Shown piece by piece: positions 50,484 through 60,000 of a stretch of DNA of 64,000 nucleotides. The position numbers and the translations under genes were made by a program. The notes below the pieces were generated by a model. The model saw only the letters and a list, made by a program, of their open reading frames with translations. It made no database searches and was not told the origin of the DNA. The stretch lies in NCBI GenBank assembly GCA_016932475.1, contig JAFGCU010000049.1:1-64000 (forward strand), in the 5' to 3' direction. Source of the DNA: Anaerolineales bacterium. GTDB taxonomy: Bacteria > Chloroflexota > Anaerolineae > Anaerolineales > RBG-16-64-43. Within the stretch, counting starts at the first letter, position 1, and every line of letters begins with the position of its first letter.

Positions 50484-53400
50484 TCACGGCTGATCTCCCG
50501 TACCGCCGCCGTTGTCTTCCTCCGGAGCGGTGGTGTCGCCCAAGCCGATCTTGATGCTGGCGCGCTTGGCGCCGAGCGCGCGGCTGAGTTCGCTCGCCGT
50601 GGTGGTGAGAATGCCCTGCATGTCGACCGAGCGGCGGATGCGGCTTGTGATTTCAAACAGAAGGTGCTCGCGTTCCGCCTGGCGGCGGGTCTGATCGAAG
50701 AGGCGCGCGCTTTCGAGGTTGGCCGCCACCTGCAGGGCGAGCAGATTCGCCAGTTGGACTTCCTCGGTCGAAAACGCCCGCTCGGAAGCCATCCGCGAAA
50801 GCAGCAGCGCGCCGATCGTGCGGCCGGTCCATTGCAGCGGAAGCGCCAGCGCGGTCTTGATGCCTGCCTGGGCCAATGAGCGCGAAAGGGTCCCGGTCGA
50901 GGCGGGCGAGTATTTGACGGTTTGGTTGGTGGAAAGCGCTTCGCCGATCACATCCTGCCCGTAATGGGCGACCAGCCCGGTGATGTGCTTGAGGTGCGGT
51001 TCGCAGGTGCACATCTCGATCTTGACCTCGTCCTTCCCGGATGGGAAGGCGATCGACACGCAATCCGCGCCCGACACGCTGCGGACTCGTTCCAGCGCGG
51101 ACCGCATCAGGCTCTCCATATCGCCGGAGGGCGGGCCGGCCATGCCGATCGCTTCCTCGTACAGGTGCCGCAGGCGTTCCCGTTCCTGGGTCACCTGCTC
51201 GAACAGCACGGTCGAGGCCATGATCGCGGCAAGCGAACCCGCGACCGTGCCGAGCAGTTGCACATCATCCTCCGAAAATGCCGAGAAGTGCGGGCTCTGG
51301 ATGTCCATCACGCCGAGAAGTTCGTCGCGGTGGATCAGCGGCACGCACAATTCGGATTGAATGTCCGGGTCGATCATCAGGTAGCGGCTGTCCGCCGCGG
51401 TGCTGGCCACCAGCGACGGCTGCTTGTTGCTGGCCACCCAGCCCTGCACGCCCTGCCCGAGCGGCACGCGCATCGTGCCGACTTCGCGCGAGTTAAACCC
51501 GGAATGGGCCCGGACCACCAACGTGTCCTTTTCCGGGGAGAGCAGGAACAGGGCCACCCGGGCGCCGTTCATGGTGACTCGCAAGCCCTGCGCGGCGCTG
51601 AAGAGGGCGTTATCGAGCGAGGTGGAGGAGGCGGCTGCCGTGGTGACCTGGTACAGGGATCGGTGGCGGGCGAGGTATTCGCGCGTCGTGGAGAACAGCC
51701 GCGCGTTTTCCACCGCGATCGCGATCTGGTCGGCGATGACCTGGAGGATGGTGATGTCGTCGGGGGCGAACGCGTACGGCAGAGTCGATTGGACGTCCAG
51801 AGCGCCGATGACCGTTTCCCCGATGCGGAGCGGGATGCCGAGTTCCGCGCGCGTGGCCGGGAGCAGCGGATTGGGCTTGTGCATCGGGTCGGCGGTGACG
51901 TCGTCGGCCACGCGCGGGCGGGCGTTTTCCGTGACCCACCCGACGATGGATTGCGACCCGACTCCGAGTTTGTGCTCGCGGGCTTTCATCTGACGCCCGG
52001 CCTCACCGGTTGATTCCCGCAGCAGCGCGAATTTCCGTTCCTCGTCGAGCAGAAACACCGATGAATGGTAGAACCCGAACCGTTCGCGGATCAGGTTGAT
52101 CGAGTGGGAAAGCAGCCGGTCCAGATCCAGAAGGCCGATGGTTTCGCGGGCAATTTCGGCCGCCGTCTGCAGCTGGACCGCTTTCCGCTCCGATTCCTGG
52201 AGCAGGGAGGACGTGCGGATCGTCGAGGCGATCTGGGTCGCGATGGTCGAAAGCATCCGCAGATCGTTGTCCTTGAAGCGGTTGGCCTTCTCCGTGTCCA
52301 GGAGGATCAGCGCGCCCACCACCTGGCCGGCGGTGATCAGCGGCACGCCCAGCCAGGATTGCGGAACGACGCCCGAGAGTCGGATGCCGGTGGAGAGCTG
52401 CTTTTCCACCCAGGCCTGGGGGATGATGCCGGGCAGGTGCACGCCGAGCGCCGCGGCCCGCTCCTCGACGTTTTCTTCGAGCAGCAGCGGTTGGGCGTTG
52501 CGGATGACTAGTGTGTACAGACTGTCGCCCATGGCGATCGTGTCGAGGTTAACGGTCTCGCCGCGGATGTATGCATAGGGGAACGAAAGCAGATCGCGGT
52601 TGGCATCGTAAAGCGTGATGATGATGTCCACATCGCCCAGGGCGTTGCGGGTCTGCTCATGCACGGTCTCGAACAGCCCCTGCAGATCCGTGGCCTGGGA
52701 GATGGATTGGCTGATCCGGTTCAGCGTGGCCAGTTCCGAGAGCCGGCTCTGGGTCGTCTGCAGAAGCTCGAGGCGTTCCAGCGCAGAGAGAATGGATTCG
52801 GCGATGGGTGTCAGCGGCCGGATACTGGCGGGGGTGATCGCGTTTTCATCGCGCGAGGCCAGCAGCAGCACGCCGAGCAACCGTTCGCCCTGGCGCAGCG
52901 GGAGGAAGGCCGCCGCGCGGCATCCGAGCGTATCCAGATACTGGCGGATGTTGCCCGGCAGGCGGACGATGCCGGATTCCACCTTCACGATCAGCGGTGT
53001 GTTGGAGGGAACCAGGCGAGATACGGTGTCCGGATCCTCCGCGATTTCCGTCACCGGCGCCTGAACCGCTTCGGGGCTGACCGGATCATAAAAACCGGCG
53101 ATGGTCATGGAGGAGGCGCCCGACTCAAGAATGGTCACCACGTAGGGGGTGCCTTTCATGCCGTCGATGACGGATTTGAATATCTCTTCCGGGCTCGAGG
53201 CCAAGGCAATCAACCGGCCGACGCGGAACAGCTGCTGGGAGACTTCGGTGCTCACGCGCGCGGTTTCCACCGTCTGAACGTTTTGAATGGCGGCGCCGGT
53301 CTGATCGGCGATCGATTGCAGCAATTCCATATCCTGCGGTTGGAATCCGTTCACGCTGTTGGAATGGACATCCAAAACGCCGATCGTCCGCTTGTTGACC

Positions 53401-54953
53401 CGGATCGGAAGCGCGGCTTCCGAACGGGTGTCGGGAAGCAGATCGTTGCGGATGTACATCGGATCTTCGGTTACATTGGGCGCCAGATGCGCACGCCCGG
53501 ATTGCGCCACCGATCCGATGATCGAATACGAACCCAGCGGGAAACGGTTGACCGCCGCCTTGAGCTTCTCGCCGGCGGCACCGGTTGCCTCGCGGACCAG
53601 CGCAAACTGACCGGCGTCATCCACCAGATAGATGGAGGCGAAATCGGACCCCAGCCGGTCCCGGACCAGGTTGACCACAATCCGGAGTGTGTCTTCCAGC
53701 GAGGCTGCGCCCGTCAGCAACTGGACCAGTTCGGCCGACACCACAATCTTGCGGGTCGACGATTGACCGTCGGAACCGACCAGCGTGGAGACCTCCCGCA
53801 GGGAACCGGTCAACCGGGCAAGCGAGGTGGCCAGCAACTCGAATTCGGAAGTCGCGTACATGGGTATTTGTTCGTCGCTGTGGCCGGAGGCGAGCCGGGC
53901 CACCGCCGTCGTGATTCGTCTGGTGGGGCGGATGATGAAGAAGACCGACTGAACAGTGGAAAGGACCAGCGCGATGAATATGCCGACGCCGATCATGATC
54001 AGAGCGGTGTTAATCTTGTTGAAGGACGCGTATACCCTGGACTGGTTCCGCTCAATAAGGATCTTGGTCTGGGAGGAAGCCGGTTCCTGATCCCCGACGA
54101 GGTTGTAAATGGCGATGTTCTGCGTGTATCCAACCACCGGCAGGCCGAGGATCCCCGTGTATTCGGAGACCACGCCGGCCGTCAGGGGGATTTGGGCCTG
54201 GTTGGTGTCCAGGATGAACTGCATTCCCGTGAAGGTGCCCGTCTCGGGGTTGGTCCGGAAAAAGGAGGAATCCCGGAAGGTGAGAATAATGGAATGCGCC
54301 TTGGCATTGTTCAGCGGCACCGATAGGACCGAGTATAGACCCGTGTTCTGAAGCAGGCCGATCAGCACCAAGCCGGACTTGCGGGCGGATGTCTGGATCG
54401 GAGCGCCTGCCAGGACAACGAACGCGGAGGGGCTTAAGAGCGCGTGGTTGACCTGACTGAACGAGAAGGGAAGGGTCCAATCCGGGGCGGGGGTGATTGC
54501 ACTGCTGCCGGTCAGGGTCAACCCTTCCCAATCGGCGTTGCTGGACGCCACGATCGTGCCCGTGGCCGGGTCGACGACCAAGAAGTTGGCGAAAACGTTC
54601 CCCCTGGGTACGAGGCGGTAAATGGCGTTGAAGAATGCGGTTTTGGAACTTGCCGTGGATTCCAGCGCAATCGCGGCCTGCACGATGGTCTCATCCCGGC
54701 TGATGGCTTGTATGCTTTCATACCCGTCCGATTGCCAAATTCGGGCTTTCGCGCTTACCCCCTCAAATTCCGCGATGAGTTCGGCGGAAACCTCCTGTTT
54801 GATGCTGTCACGGCTCTGCGAATATCCGATCCAGCCCATGATGGCGGGCAGAATGATCACCGGCAGCAGAATCCCGATGAAGGCCAGCATCAGGTTGCGC
54901 GGGGTCAAAAGGTTTACGAGTGGGTTCGACCGAATTCCAGATCGCTCAGCCAT
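50484..54953 (-). CDS. Sensor with extracytoplasmic domain, HAMP and six GAF domains, no kinase
   Basis: A 1489-residue membrane protein. A helix at about 18-44 and another at 318-340 enclose an extracytoplasmic Cache-like domain (FANFLVVDPATGTIVASSNADW). A HAMP segment follows (FIIRPTRRITTAVARLASGH), then six GAF-like domains in line to about residue 1420. The fourth and first are most alike (RERFGFYHSSVFLLDEERKF; RDRLGSDFASIYLVDDAGQF). No kinase or other effector is present. It ends with the same partial GAF helix module as the protein encoded at 48141 (FEITSRIRRSVDMQGILTT). Output must pass through partner proteins, probably the soluble kinase of the same operon. Confidence 0.9.
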   Translation of the reverse strand: MAERSGIRSNPLVNLLTPRNLMLAFIGILLPVIILPAIMGWIGYSQSRDSIKQEVSAELIAEFEGVSAKARIWQSDGYESIQAISRDETIVQAAIALESTASSKTAFFNAIYRLVPRGNVFANFLVVDPATGTIVASSNADWEGLTLTGSSAITPAPDWTLPFSFSQVNHALLSPSAFVVLAGAPIQTSARKSGLVLIGLLQNTGLYSVLSVPLNNAKAHSIILTFRDSSFFRTNPETGTFTGMQFILDTNQAQIPLTAGVVSEYTGILGLPVVGYTQNIAIYNLVGDQEPASSQTKILIERNQSRVYASFNKINTALIMIGVGIFIALVLSTVQSVFFIIRPTRRITTAVARLASGHSDEQIPMYATSEFELLATSLARLTGSLREVSTLVGSDGQSSTRKIVVSAELVQLLTGAASLEDTLRIVVNLVRDRLGSDFASIYLVDDAGQFALVREATGAAGEKLKAAVNRFPLGSYSIIGSVAQSGRAHLAPNVTEDPMYIRNDLLPDTRSEAALPIRVNKRTIGVLDVHSNSVNGFQPQDMELLQSIADQTGAAIQNVQTVETARVSTEVSQQLFRVGRLIALASSPEEIFKSVIDGMKGTPYVVTILESGASSMTIAGFYDPVSPEAVQAPVTEIAEDPDTVSRLVPSNTPLIVKVESGIVRLPGNIRQYLDTLGCRAAAFLPLRQGERLLGVLLLASRDENAITPASIRPLTPIAESILSALERLELLQTTQSRLSELATLNRISQSISQATDLQGLFETVHEQTRNALGDVDIIITLYDANRDLLSFPYAYIRGETVNLDTIAMGDSLYTLVIRNAQPLLLEENVEERAAALGVHLPGIIPQAWVEKQLSTGIRLSGVVPQSWLGVPLITAGQVVGALILLDTEKANRFKDNDLRMLSTIATQIASTIRTSSLLQESERKAVQLQTAAEIARETIGLLDLDRLLSHSINLIRERFGFYHSSVFLLDEERKFALLRESTGEAGRQMKAREHKLGVGSQSIVGWVTENARPRVADDVTADPMHKPNPLLPATRAELGIPLRIGETVIGALDVQSTLPYAFAPDDITILQVIADQIAIAVENARLFSTTREYLARHRSLYQVTTAAASSTSLDNALFSAAQGLRVTMNGARVALFLLSPEKDTLVVRAHSGFNSREVGTMRVPLGQGVQGWVASNKQPSLVASTAADSRYLMIDPDIQSELCVPLIHRDELLGVMDIQSPHFSAFSEDDVQLLGTVAGSLAAIMASTVLFEQVTQERERLRHLYEEAIGMAGPPSGDMESLMRSALERVRSVSGADCVSIAFPSGKDEVKIEMCTCEPHLKHITGLVAHYGQDVIGEALSTNQTVKYSPASTGTLSRSLAQAGIKTALALPLQWTGRTIGALLLSRMASERAFSTEEVQLANLLALQVAANLESARLFDQTRRQAEREHLLFEITSRIRRSVDMQGILTTTASELSRALGAKRASIKIGLGDTTAPEEDNGGGTGDQP

Positions 54954-54985
54954 ACCCTGGTGCTCCTAAAGGGATTGCTCCCTTA

Positions 54986-55459
54986 TCATGAATACTCCCA
55001 GACCGGTTCGCCGTGAAGCATCCGGCGGATCTGATCCGGGAACCGGTCGGGATCCAATGGCTTGCCGACAAACCCGTCAAATCCGGCCGCGCGCGCCCGG
55101 TTCAATTCATCCTGGCTGGCGTTGGCGGTCACCGCGATGACGGGAATATCCTTGTACAGCGAGGTGCGGATCTTGCGCAGGGCCTCGTAACCGTCTTCGT
55201 AGGGCAGGCGGATGTCCATCAGGATAAGGTCCACCCGCGGAAGCGTGTGCGCGTATTCGACGACTTCGTACCCTGAGGTCTTCCATTCGCAATGGATGCC
55301 CAGGTAGGCCAGCATGCGCGCCATGAGCACGAAGTTGGATACATTGTCTTCCACGACGAGGATCGTGGCTTCCTTCATATTCAACAGCTTCCTCTTCCGG
55401 GATGCCGCCGGGTCCGGAGTGGAAGCAGGAGTTGCAGAGGGATCGGGCCGGGTATCCAT
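54986..55459 (-). CDS. Single-domain response regulator
   Basis: A 157-residue protein: a Pro/Ala/Ser-rich head of about 28 residues, then one receiver domain with ILVVEDNVSNFVLMARML, the phospho-acceptor in LILMDIRLPYEDGYEAL, IPVIAVTANA and the lysine in GFVGKPLD. No output domain. It starts only 3 bases after the stop of the other receiver gene; an internal ATG (MKEATILVVEDN, 55378) is an alternative start. Lone receivers of this type shuttle phosphate or bind partners. Its hybrid-receiver-like motifs suggest the giant kinase as partner. Confidence 0.88.
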   Translation of the reverse strand: MDTRPDPSATPASTPDPAASRKRKLLNMKEATILVVEDNVSNFVLMARMLAYLGIHCEWKTSGYEVVEYAHTLPRVDLILMDIRLPYEDGYEALRKIRTSLYKDIPVIAVTANASQDELNRARAAGFDGFVGKPLDPDRFPDQIRRMLHGEPVWEYS

Positions 55460-55462
55460 TCG

Positions 55463-55891
55463 CTAGGTTCCTCGGGACTTGCGCAAGTACTTGGAGATTT
55501 GCCAGGGTAGTTGGTCGATGTCGACCGGCTTCTGGATATACCCGTCGCAACCCGCTTCCAGCACCCGTTCGCGGTCGCCTTTCATGACATTCGCCGTCAG
55601 AGCGACAACCGGGATGTGAGCGAGGCGGGGGGTGGCCCGGATCCTCGCCGTGAGGGTGTACCCGTCCACTTCGGGAAGGTTGATGTCCATCAGGATCAGG
55701 TCGGGCGGATCGGAGAGGGCCAGCTTCAATGCCTGTTGCGCATCCCCGGCTTCGAGCACTTCATACCCTTCGGCCATCAGCACCCGTCGGATCAGCAGGC
55801 GGTTATCCGGATAGTCCTCGATGTAAAGGATCCGGAGGGGTTTTTCTTCGGATTGGGCGGTGAAATCGTTGATAGAAGTATAGTTGTACAC
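55463..55891 (-). CDS. Single-domain response regulator, first gene of the signalling operon
   Basis: A 142-residue receiver-only protein: ILYIEDYPDNRLLIRRVL, phospho-acceptor in LILMDINLPEVDGYTLTARI, IPVVALTANVM and the lysine in GYIQKPVDIDQLP. This DivK-like pattern is common in phosphorelay carriers. A GTG at 55891 is chosen because CAGGAAGGTGAG lies just before it and the longer upstream frame is Arg/Gly-rich and unlike any domain. Divergent from the MFS exporter gene. It is translated just before the second receiver. Confidence 0.85.
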   Translation of the reverse strand: MYNYTSINDFTAQSEEKPLRILYIEDYPDNRLLIRRVLMAEGYEVLEAGDAQQALKLALSDPPDLILMDINLPEVDGYTLTARIRATPRLAHIPVVALTANVMKGDRERVLEAGCDGYIQKPVDIDQLPWQISKYLRKSRGT

Positions 55892-56073
55892 CGACCACTC
55901 ACCTTCCTGAACACGATACTGGCGTGATGATCGAAAAGACCTTCCCCGCTCCGGGCCGGTTCCCCTCCGGCCTGCCAGATTCATTCCCAGAATCCGGAAT
56001 CGGCCCAATCAGGCAACCCGTGCAAAAAACACGCCTGCCAGGTCGATCTGGACAAATAATGGCTGTGAAATCG

Positions 56074-56081
56074 ATTATACT
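56074..56081. promoter_or_regulatory. Overlapping divergent -10 hexamers
   Basis: On the - strand TATAAT (56079-56074) could drive the signalling operon with a leader of about 180 bases. On the + strand TATACT (56076-56081) could drive the MFS gene. No convincing -35 was found for either. The overlap would make the two promoters compete. Confidence 0.4.
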
Positions 56082-56139
56082 CCGAAAGCCTACGCGCAGC
56101 GCCTTTATAAAGTCGAAAAAAAGCGTAAAAGGTACGTGA

Positions 56140-57375
56140 ATGATACCTAAAAGGAGGGAACATTTCCCCGCGTTATCCATCGCCAGGGCGCTCCGTTATC
56201 CCAATTATCGGCTTTGGTTCGCCGGTCAATCGGTATCGCTGATCGGCACCTGGATGCAATTGGTAGCCCAACAATGGGTGGTTTACGAGATGACCGGTTC
56301 GAAGTTCCTGCTGGGCGCGGTCGCCTTTGCCGGCAGCCTGCCGACCTTTTTCCTCATGCTTCCGGCCGGGGTGCTGGCGGACAGGGTCCCGCGACGGTCC
56401 ATCCTATTGTACACACAGACCGCTTCGATGATCCTGGCCTTCATGCTGATGCTGCTGCTGGCGGTCGGCAGGCTGGAAGTCTGGCATGTATTCGTGATGG
56501 CGACGCTGCTTGGGGTGGTGAACTCGGTGGATGCGCCCGCCCGCCAAGCCTTTACCATCGAGATCATAGACGACCGCGATGACCTTCCGAACGCGATCGC
56601 TCTGAATTCGACCATGTTCAATTTGGCGCGGGTGATCGGTCCCGCAGCCGCCGGGTTGATTCTTGCTACGTGGGGGGCAGTCTGGTGTTTTGGCGTCAAC
56701 GGGGCTTCATTTATCGCTGTTCTGGCCGGATTATTGCTCATGCGCATCCCTTCATCGCTGCCGCGCGCCGCCGAGGAGCCCGCCCGGCAGGTGCGGGAAG
56801 GCGTCCGTTATGCTTTTAATCACCCGGTCATTCTGCCTTTGATCCTTCTGACCGTCGTCTCAGGCGTGTTCCCGTTTTCTTATTCAACCCTGCTTCCGGC
56901 GTTTGCCGTGGAAGTGGTGCACCGGGGGGAAACCGCATTGGGACTGCTGACCGCCGCCGTCGGGATCGGCGCCGTGCTGAGTTCGCTGTTTATGGCCTCC
57001 CGAGCGCAAAAGGAGAAATGGGCCGGGCGCCTGTTGCTCGGCAGCATCCTTTTCCCGTTTTCCCTGCTGCTCTTCTCCTTCTCGGGTTCCTTCGCGCTGT
57101 CTCTGGCGCTCCTGGTGTGTGCCGGATTCGGGCTGGTGGTCCAGAACACCTCGATCAACTCGGTTATCCAAACCCTTGTGGATGACAATCTGCGGGGGCG
57201 GATTATGAGCATCTACCTGCTGGCGTTCTTCGGCGCGGTGCCGATCGGCGCATTACAGGCCGGCATCGTGGCCCAGGCGCTGGGCCCGGGGACCGGGTTG
57301 GCGCTGTCGGCCGGTCTGGGGATATTGCTGGTGGCCGCGATTTACGCCGCCCATCCCGGTCTGCGACGGATATAA
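56140..57375 (+). CDS. MFS exporter (MFS_3 / EntS-like)
   Basis: A 411-residue transporter with twelve predicted helices. The opening RYPNYRLWFAGQSVSLIGTWMQ and the loop LADRVPRRSILLYTQ are typical of the MFS_3 group that includes enterobactin exporter EntS. SVDAPARQAFTIEIIDDRDDLPNAIALNS is the characteristic central segment, and LRGRIMSIYLLAFFGAVPIG closes the second half. AAAGG precedes the ATG by 8 bases; a better AAGGAGGG lies just inside the gene but has no in-frame start after it. Substrate unknown. Divergent from the signalling operon. Confidence 0.87.
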   Translation: MIPKRREHFPALSIARALRYPNYRLWFAGQSVSLIGTWMQLVAQQWVVYEMTGSKFLLGAVAFAGSLPTFFLMLPAGVLADRVPRRSILLYTQTASMILAFMLMLLLAVGRLEVWHVFVMATLLGVVNSVDAPARQAFTIEIIDDRDDLPNAIALNSTMFNLARVIGPAAAGLILATWGAVWCFGVNGASFIAVLAGLLLMRIPSSLPRAAEEPARQVREGVRYAFNHPVILPLILLTVVSGVFPFSYSTLLPAFAVEVVHRGETALGLLTAAVGIGAVLSSLFMASRAQKEKWAGRLLLGSILFPFSLLLFSFSGSFALSLALLVCAGFGLVVQNTSINSVIQTLVDDNLRGRIMSIYLLAFFGAVPIGALQAGIVAQALGPGTGLALSAGLGILLVAAIYAAHPGLRRI

Positions 57376-57431
57376 TCCACTGCAAGGTGGATGAGGAATT
57401 GTAGGATTCCGGCCAATTATTGGGATGAACG

Positions 57432-59993
57432 ATGGATGACGACCTGACACCCATTCGCAGACAATACCTGGACGTAAAGCAGAAGTATCCCCATGCGCTG
57501 CTGTTCTTCCGCCTGGGGGATTTCTACGAGACGTTCGATGCCGACGCGGAAACCGCCTCCCGGGAACTGGAGATCGTGCTCACCTCCCGGAATGCGGCGA
57601 AAGGCTCCCGGGTGCCGATGGCGGGCATCCCGTACCACGCGGCGGAGTCGTATATCACCCGCCTGATCCAGCGCGGGTATCATGTGGCGATCTGCGAGCA
57701 GGTGGGCGAGGCGGTTAAGGGCCTGATGCCGCGCCAGGTGACCCGGGTGATCACGCCCGGAACGGTCATGGAGCCGGGGATGCTCTCCCCGAAGCGCAAC
57801 AACTACCTGGCGTGCGCCGTGGTGAAGGGGAGGCGCGGCGCCGTATCCTACTCCGACATCACCACCGGCGAATTCCGGGTGGCGGAGTTCGAATCCGATG
57901 ACGGAGCCGCCGCCGTTCGGACGGAGCTGATCCGGCTCGGACCGGCGGAAGTGATCGTCATGGAGGGGGAGGGGAACGGCGCGGACGGAGCCGGCGCCCG
58001 GACGGTTTGGCCCGCCTGGCGCTTCGAACCGGGGCGCTGTGAGCAAGTCCTGCTTCAACATTTCGAAACCGCATCGCTGGAAGGGTACGGGCTGGCCCGC
58101 AAATCCGCCGCGGTCTGCGCGGCAGGCGTGCTGGTGCAATACCTGCAGGAGAACCAGCCGGAATCGCTCCAATGGATCCGGGAACTCGGAACCTACTCGC
58201 TTTCGGATTTCATGATCCTCGATCCGGCCACCCGACGCGGCCTGGAATTGACCGAGACGTTGCGCACCGGCGAAGTGCACGGATCGCTGCTCGGTGTGCT
58301 GGATCAGACCATAACCCCGATGGGGGGCAGGGCTATGCGGCAATGGATCCAGCAGCCGCTGCTGGATCTTGACCGGATCCGCGGGCGCCAATCCGGGGTG
58401 CAGGCCTTCTTCGATGCGGGATTGGCCCGGGCGGCCTTCCGCGATGCGCTGCGCCCCCTGAACGATCTCGAACGGCTGGTGAACCGGATCGGCTCGGGCA
58501 ATGCCCTGCCGCGCGAACTGGTTGCATTGAGGGAATCTCTTGCGGCGCTCCCGAAAATACTGGCGGCGCTCGACGGGATCCCGGCCGAAAGCGCGGTCGG
58601 GTTGGAGCGGCCGGAGCTGTTTCCGGATGTTCTCCAGCTGCTGCAACAGGCGATCACGGATGATCCGCCGGCGACGTTATCCCGCCCGGGCGTTATCCGT
58701 CCCGGGTACAGCGAAGAACTGGATGCGGTGGTCGAGGGCGCGCGGCAATCCCGCGAGTGGATCGCCAACCTCGAGACCTCGGAAAAACAACGGACCGGCA
58801 TCAAGACCCTCAAGGTCGGATACAACAAAATTTTCGGATACTACATTGAAGTATCCCGCGGCCAGGCCAAATCAGCCCCGCCGGAATATATCCGCAAACA
58901 AACCCTCGTCAACGCCGAGCGCTACATCACCCCGGAGATGAAGGAGTACGAGACCCGGGTCCTGAACGCGGAAGACCGGATCCGCGAGATCGAAGCCCGT
59001 TTCTTTAAGGAAGTGTGCGCCCGCGTGACGGCCGAACGCGCCGGGCTGCTGCAGGCGGCGCGTGCGCTCGCGGCGTTGGACGGCTGCGCCGCGCTGGCCG
59101 AAGCGGCCGCCAGGAACGATTACACCCGTCCGGAAGTGACGGAGGATGCGATCCTGGATATCCGCGACGCTCGGCACCCGGTCGTGGAGCGGTTCCTGGA
59201 GGAGGAGCGGTTTGTGCCGAACGATGTCCGGTTGGAGCAGGGCGAGATCATCCGGATTATCACCGGCCCGAACATGAGCGGCAAATCCACCTACCTGCGG
59301 CAGACGGGCCTGCTGTGCCTGATGGCGCAGATCGGTTCCTTCGTCCCGGCGCGTTCGGCCCGGATCGGCCTGGTGGATAGGATTTTCACCCGGATCGGCG
59401 CGCGCGACGAAATTCACGCCGGGCAATCCACCTTTATGGTGGAAATGGTCGAGACGGCCAACATCCTGCATCACGCCACGCCGCGCAGCCTGCTCATTTT
59501 CGACGAGGTCGGACGCGGCACCTCGACTTACGACGGGGTCGCGATCGCCTGGGCGGTGATCGAGTTCATCCACAATCACCCGCGTCTGCGGGCGCGGACT
59601 CTGTTTGCGACGCATTACCACGAATTAATCCGCCTCGCGGATCTTCTGCCGGGTGTCCGGAATTACAACGTGTCGGTGGCGGAGGAGGGCGGCAGGGTCG
59701 TCTTCCTGCACCGGATTGTCCCGGGCGGAGCGGACCGCTCTTACGGGATTCATGTCGCCCAATTGGCGGGGATGCCCAGGCCGACGATCGCCCGGGCGGA
59801 GGAAATCCTCAAGGAATTCGAGCAGGGGAGCGTGCAGGGTGGATCGAACGATTCCCCCCGACAACTGCAAATGTTTACCGATCTGGATCCGATCTGGAAG
59901 GAATTGCAAGCCCTCGATTTATCCTCGATGACCCCGATGGAAGCGCTGGCGAAGCTGTTCGACTGGCAGAAGAAACTGCCGCCGAAAGAGTAA
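57432..59993 (+). CDS. mutS: DNA mismatch repair protein MutS
   Basis: An 853-residue MutS1. The mismatch-reading Phe-x-Glu lies in RLGDFYETFDADAE near the start. The connector, lever and clamp (FGYYIEVSRGQ) follow; the ATPase has Walker A GPNMSGKST at 612-620, Walker B LLIFDEVGRGTSTYDG and the FATHYHEL switch histidine. The C-terminal helix-turn-helix end is present (EALAKLFDWQKKL). MutS recognises base mismatches and small loops and recruits MutL, which is not adjacent here. It starts 56 bases after the MFS gene. Confidence 0.96.
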   Translation: MDDDLTPIRRQYLDVKQKYPHALLFFRLGDFYETFDADAETASRELEIVLTSRNAAKGSRVPMAGIPYHAAESYITRLIQRGYHVAICEQVGEAVKGLMPRQVTRVITPGTVMEPGMLSPKRNNYLACAVVKGRRGAVSYSDITTGEFRVAEFESDDGAAAVRTELIRLGPAEVIVMEGEGNGADGAGARTVWPAWRFEPGRCEQVLLQHFETASLEGYGLARKSAAVCAAGVLVQYLQENQPESLQWIRELGTYSLSDFMILDPATRRGLELTETLRTGEVHGSLLGVLDQTITPMGGRAMRQWIQQPLLDLDRIRGRQSGVQAFFDAGLARAAFRDALRPLNDLERLVNRIGSGNALPRELVALRESLAALPKILAALDGIPAESAVGLERPELFPDVLQLLQQAITDDPPATLSRPGVIRPGYSEELDAVVEGARQSREWIANLETSEKQRTGIKTLKVGYNKIFGYYIEVSRGQAKSAPPEYIRKQTLVNAERYITPEMKEYETRVLNAEDRIREIEARFFKEVCARVTAERAGLLQAARALAALDGCAALAEAAARNDYTRPEVTEDAILDIRDARHPVVERFLEEERFVPNDVRLEQGEIIRIITGPNMSGKSTYLRQTGLLCLMAQIGSFVPARSARIGLVDRIFTRIGARDEIHAGQSTFMVEMVETANILHHATPRSLLIFDEVGRGTSTYDGVAIAWAVIEFIHNHPRLRARTLFATHYHELIRLADLLPGVRNYNVSVAEEGGRVVFLHRIVPGGADRSYGIHVAQLAGMPRPTIARAEEILKEFEQGSVQGGSNDSPRQLQMFTDLDPIWKELQALDLSSMTPMEALAKLFDWQKKLPPKE

Positions 59994-60000
59994 AGCTGTC

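Noticed and set aside
52659-54326. 555-codon + strand frame opposite the six-GAF sensor
   Set aside because: Shadow frame; the - strand protein has six clear GAF domains and a HAMP segment.
56150-56157. AAGGAGGG just inside the MFS gene as the true ribosome site
   Set aside because: No in-frame start codon follows at usual spacing, and the first membrane segment would still be complete from the ATG at 56140.
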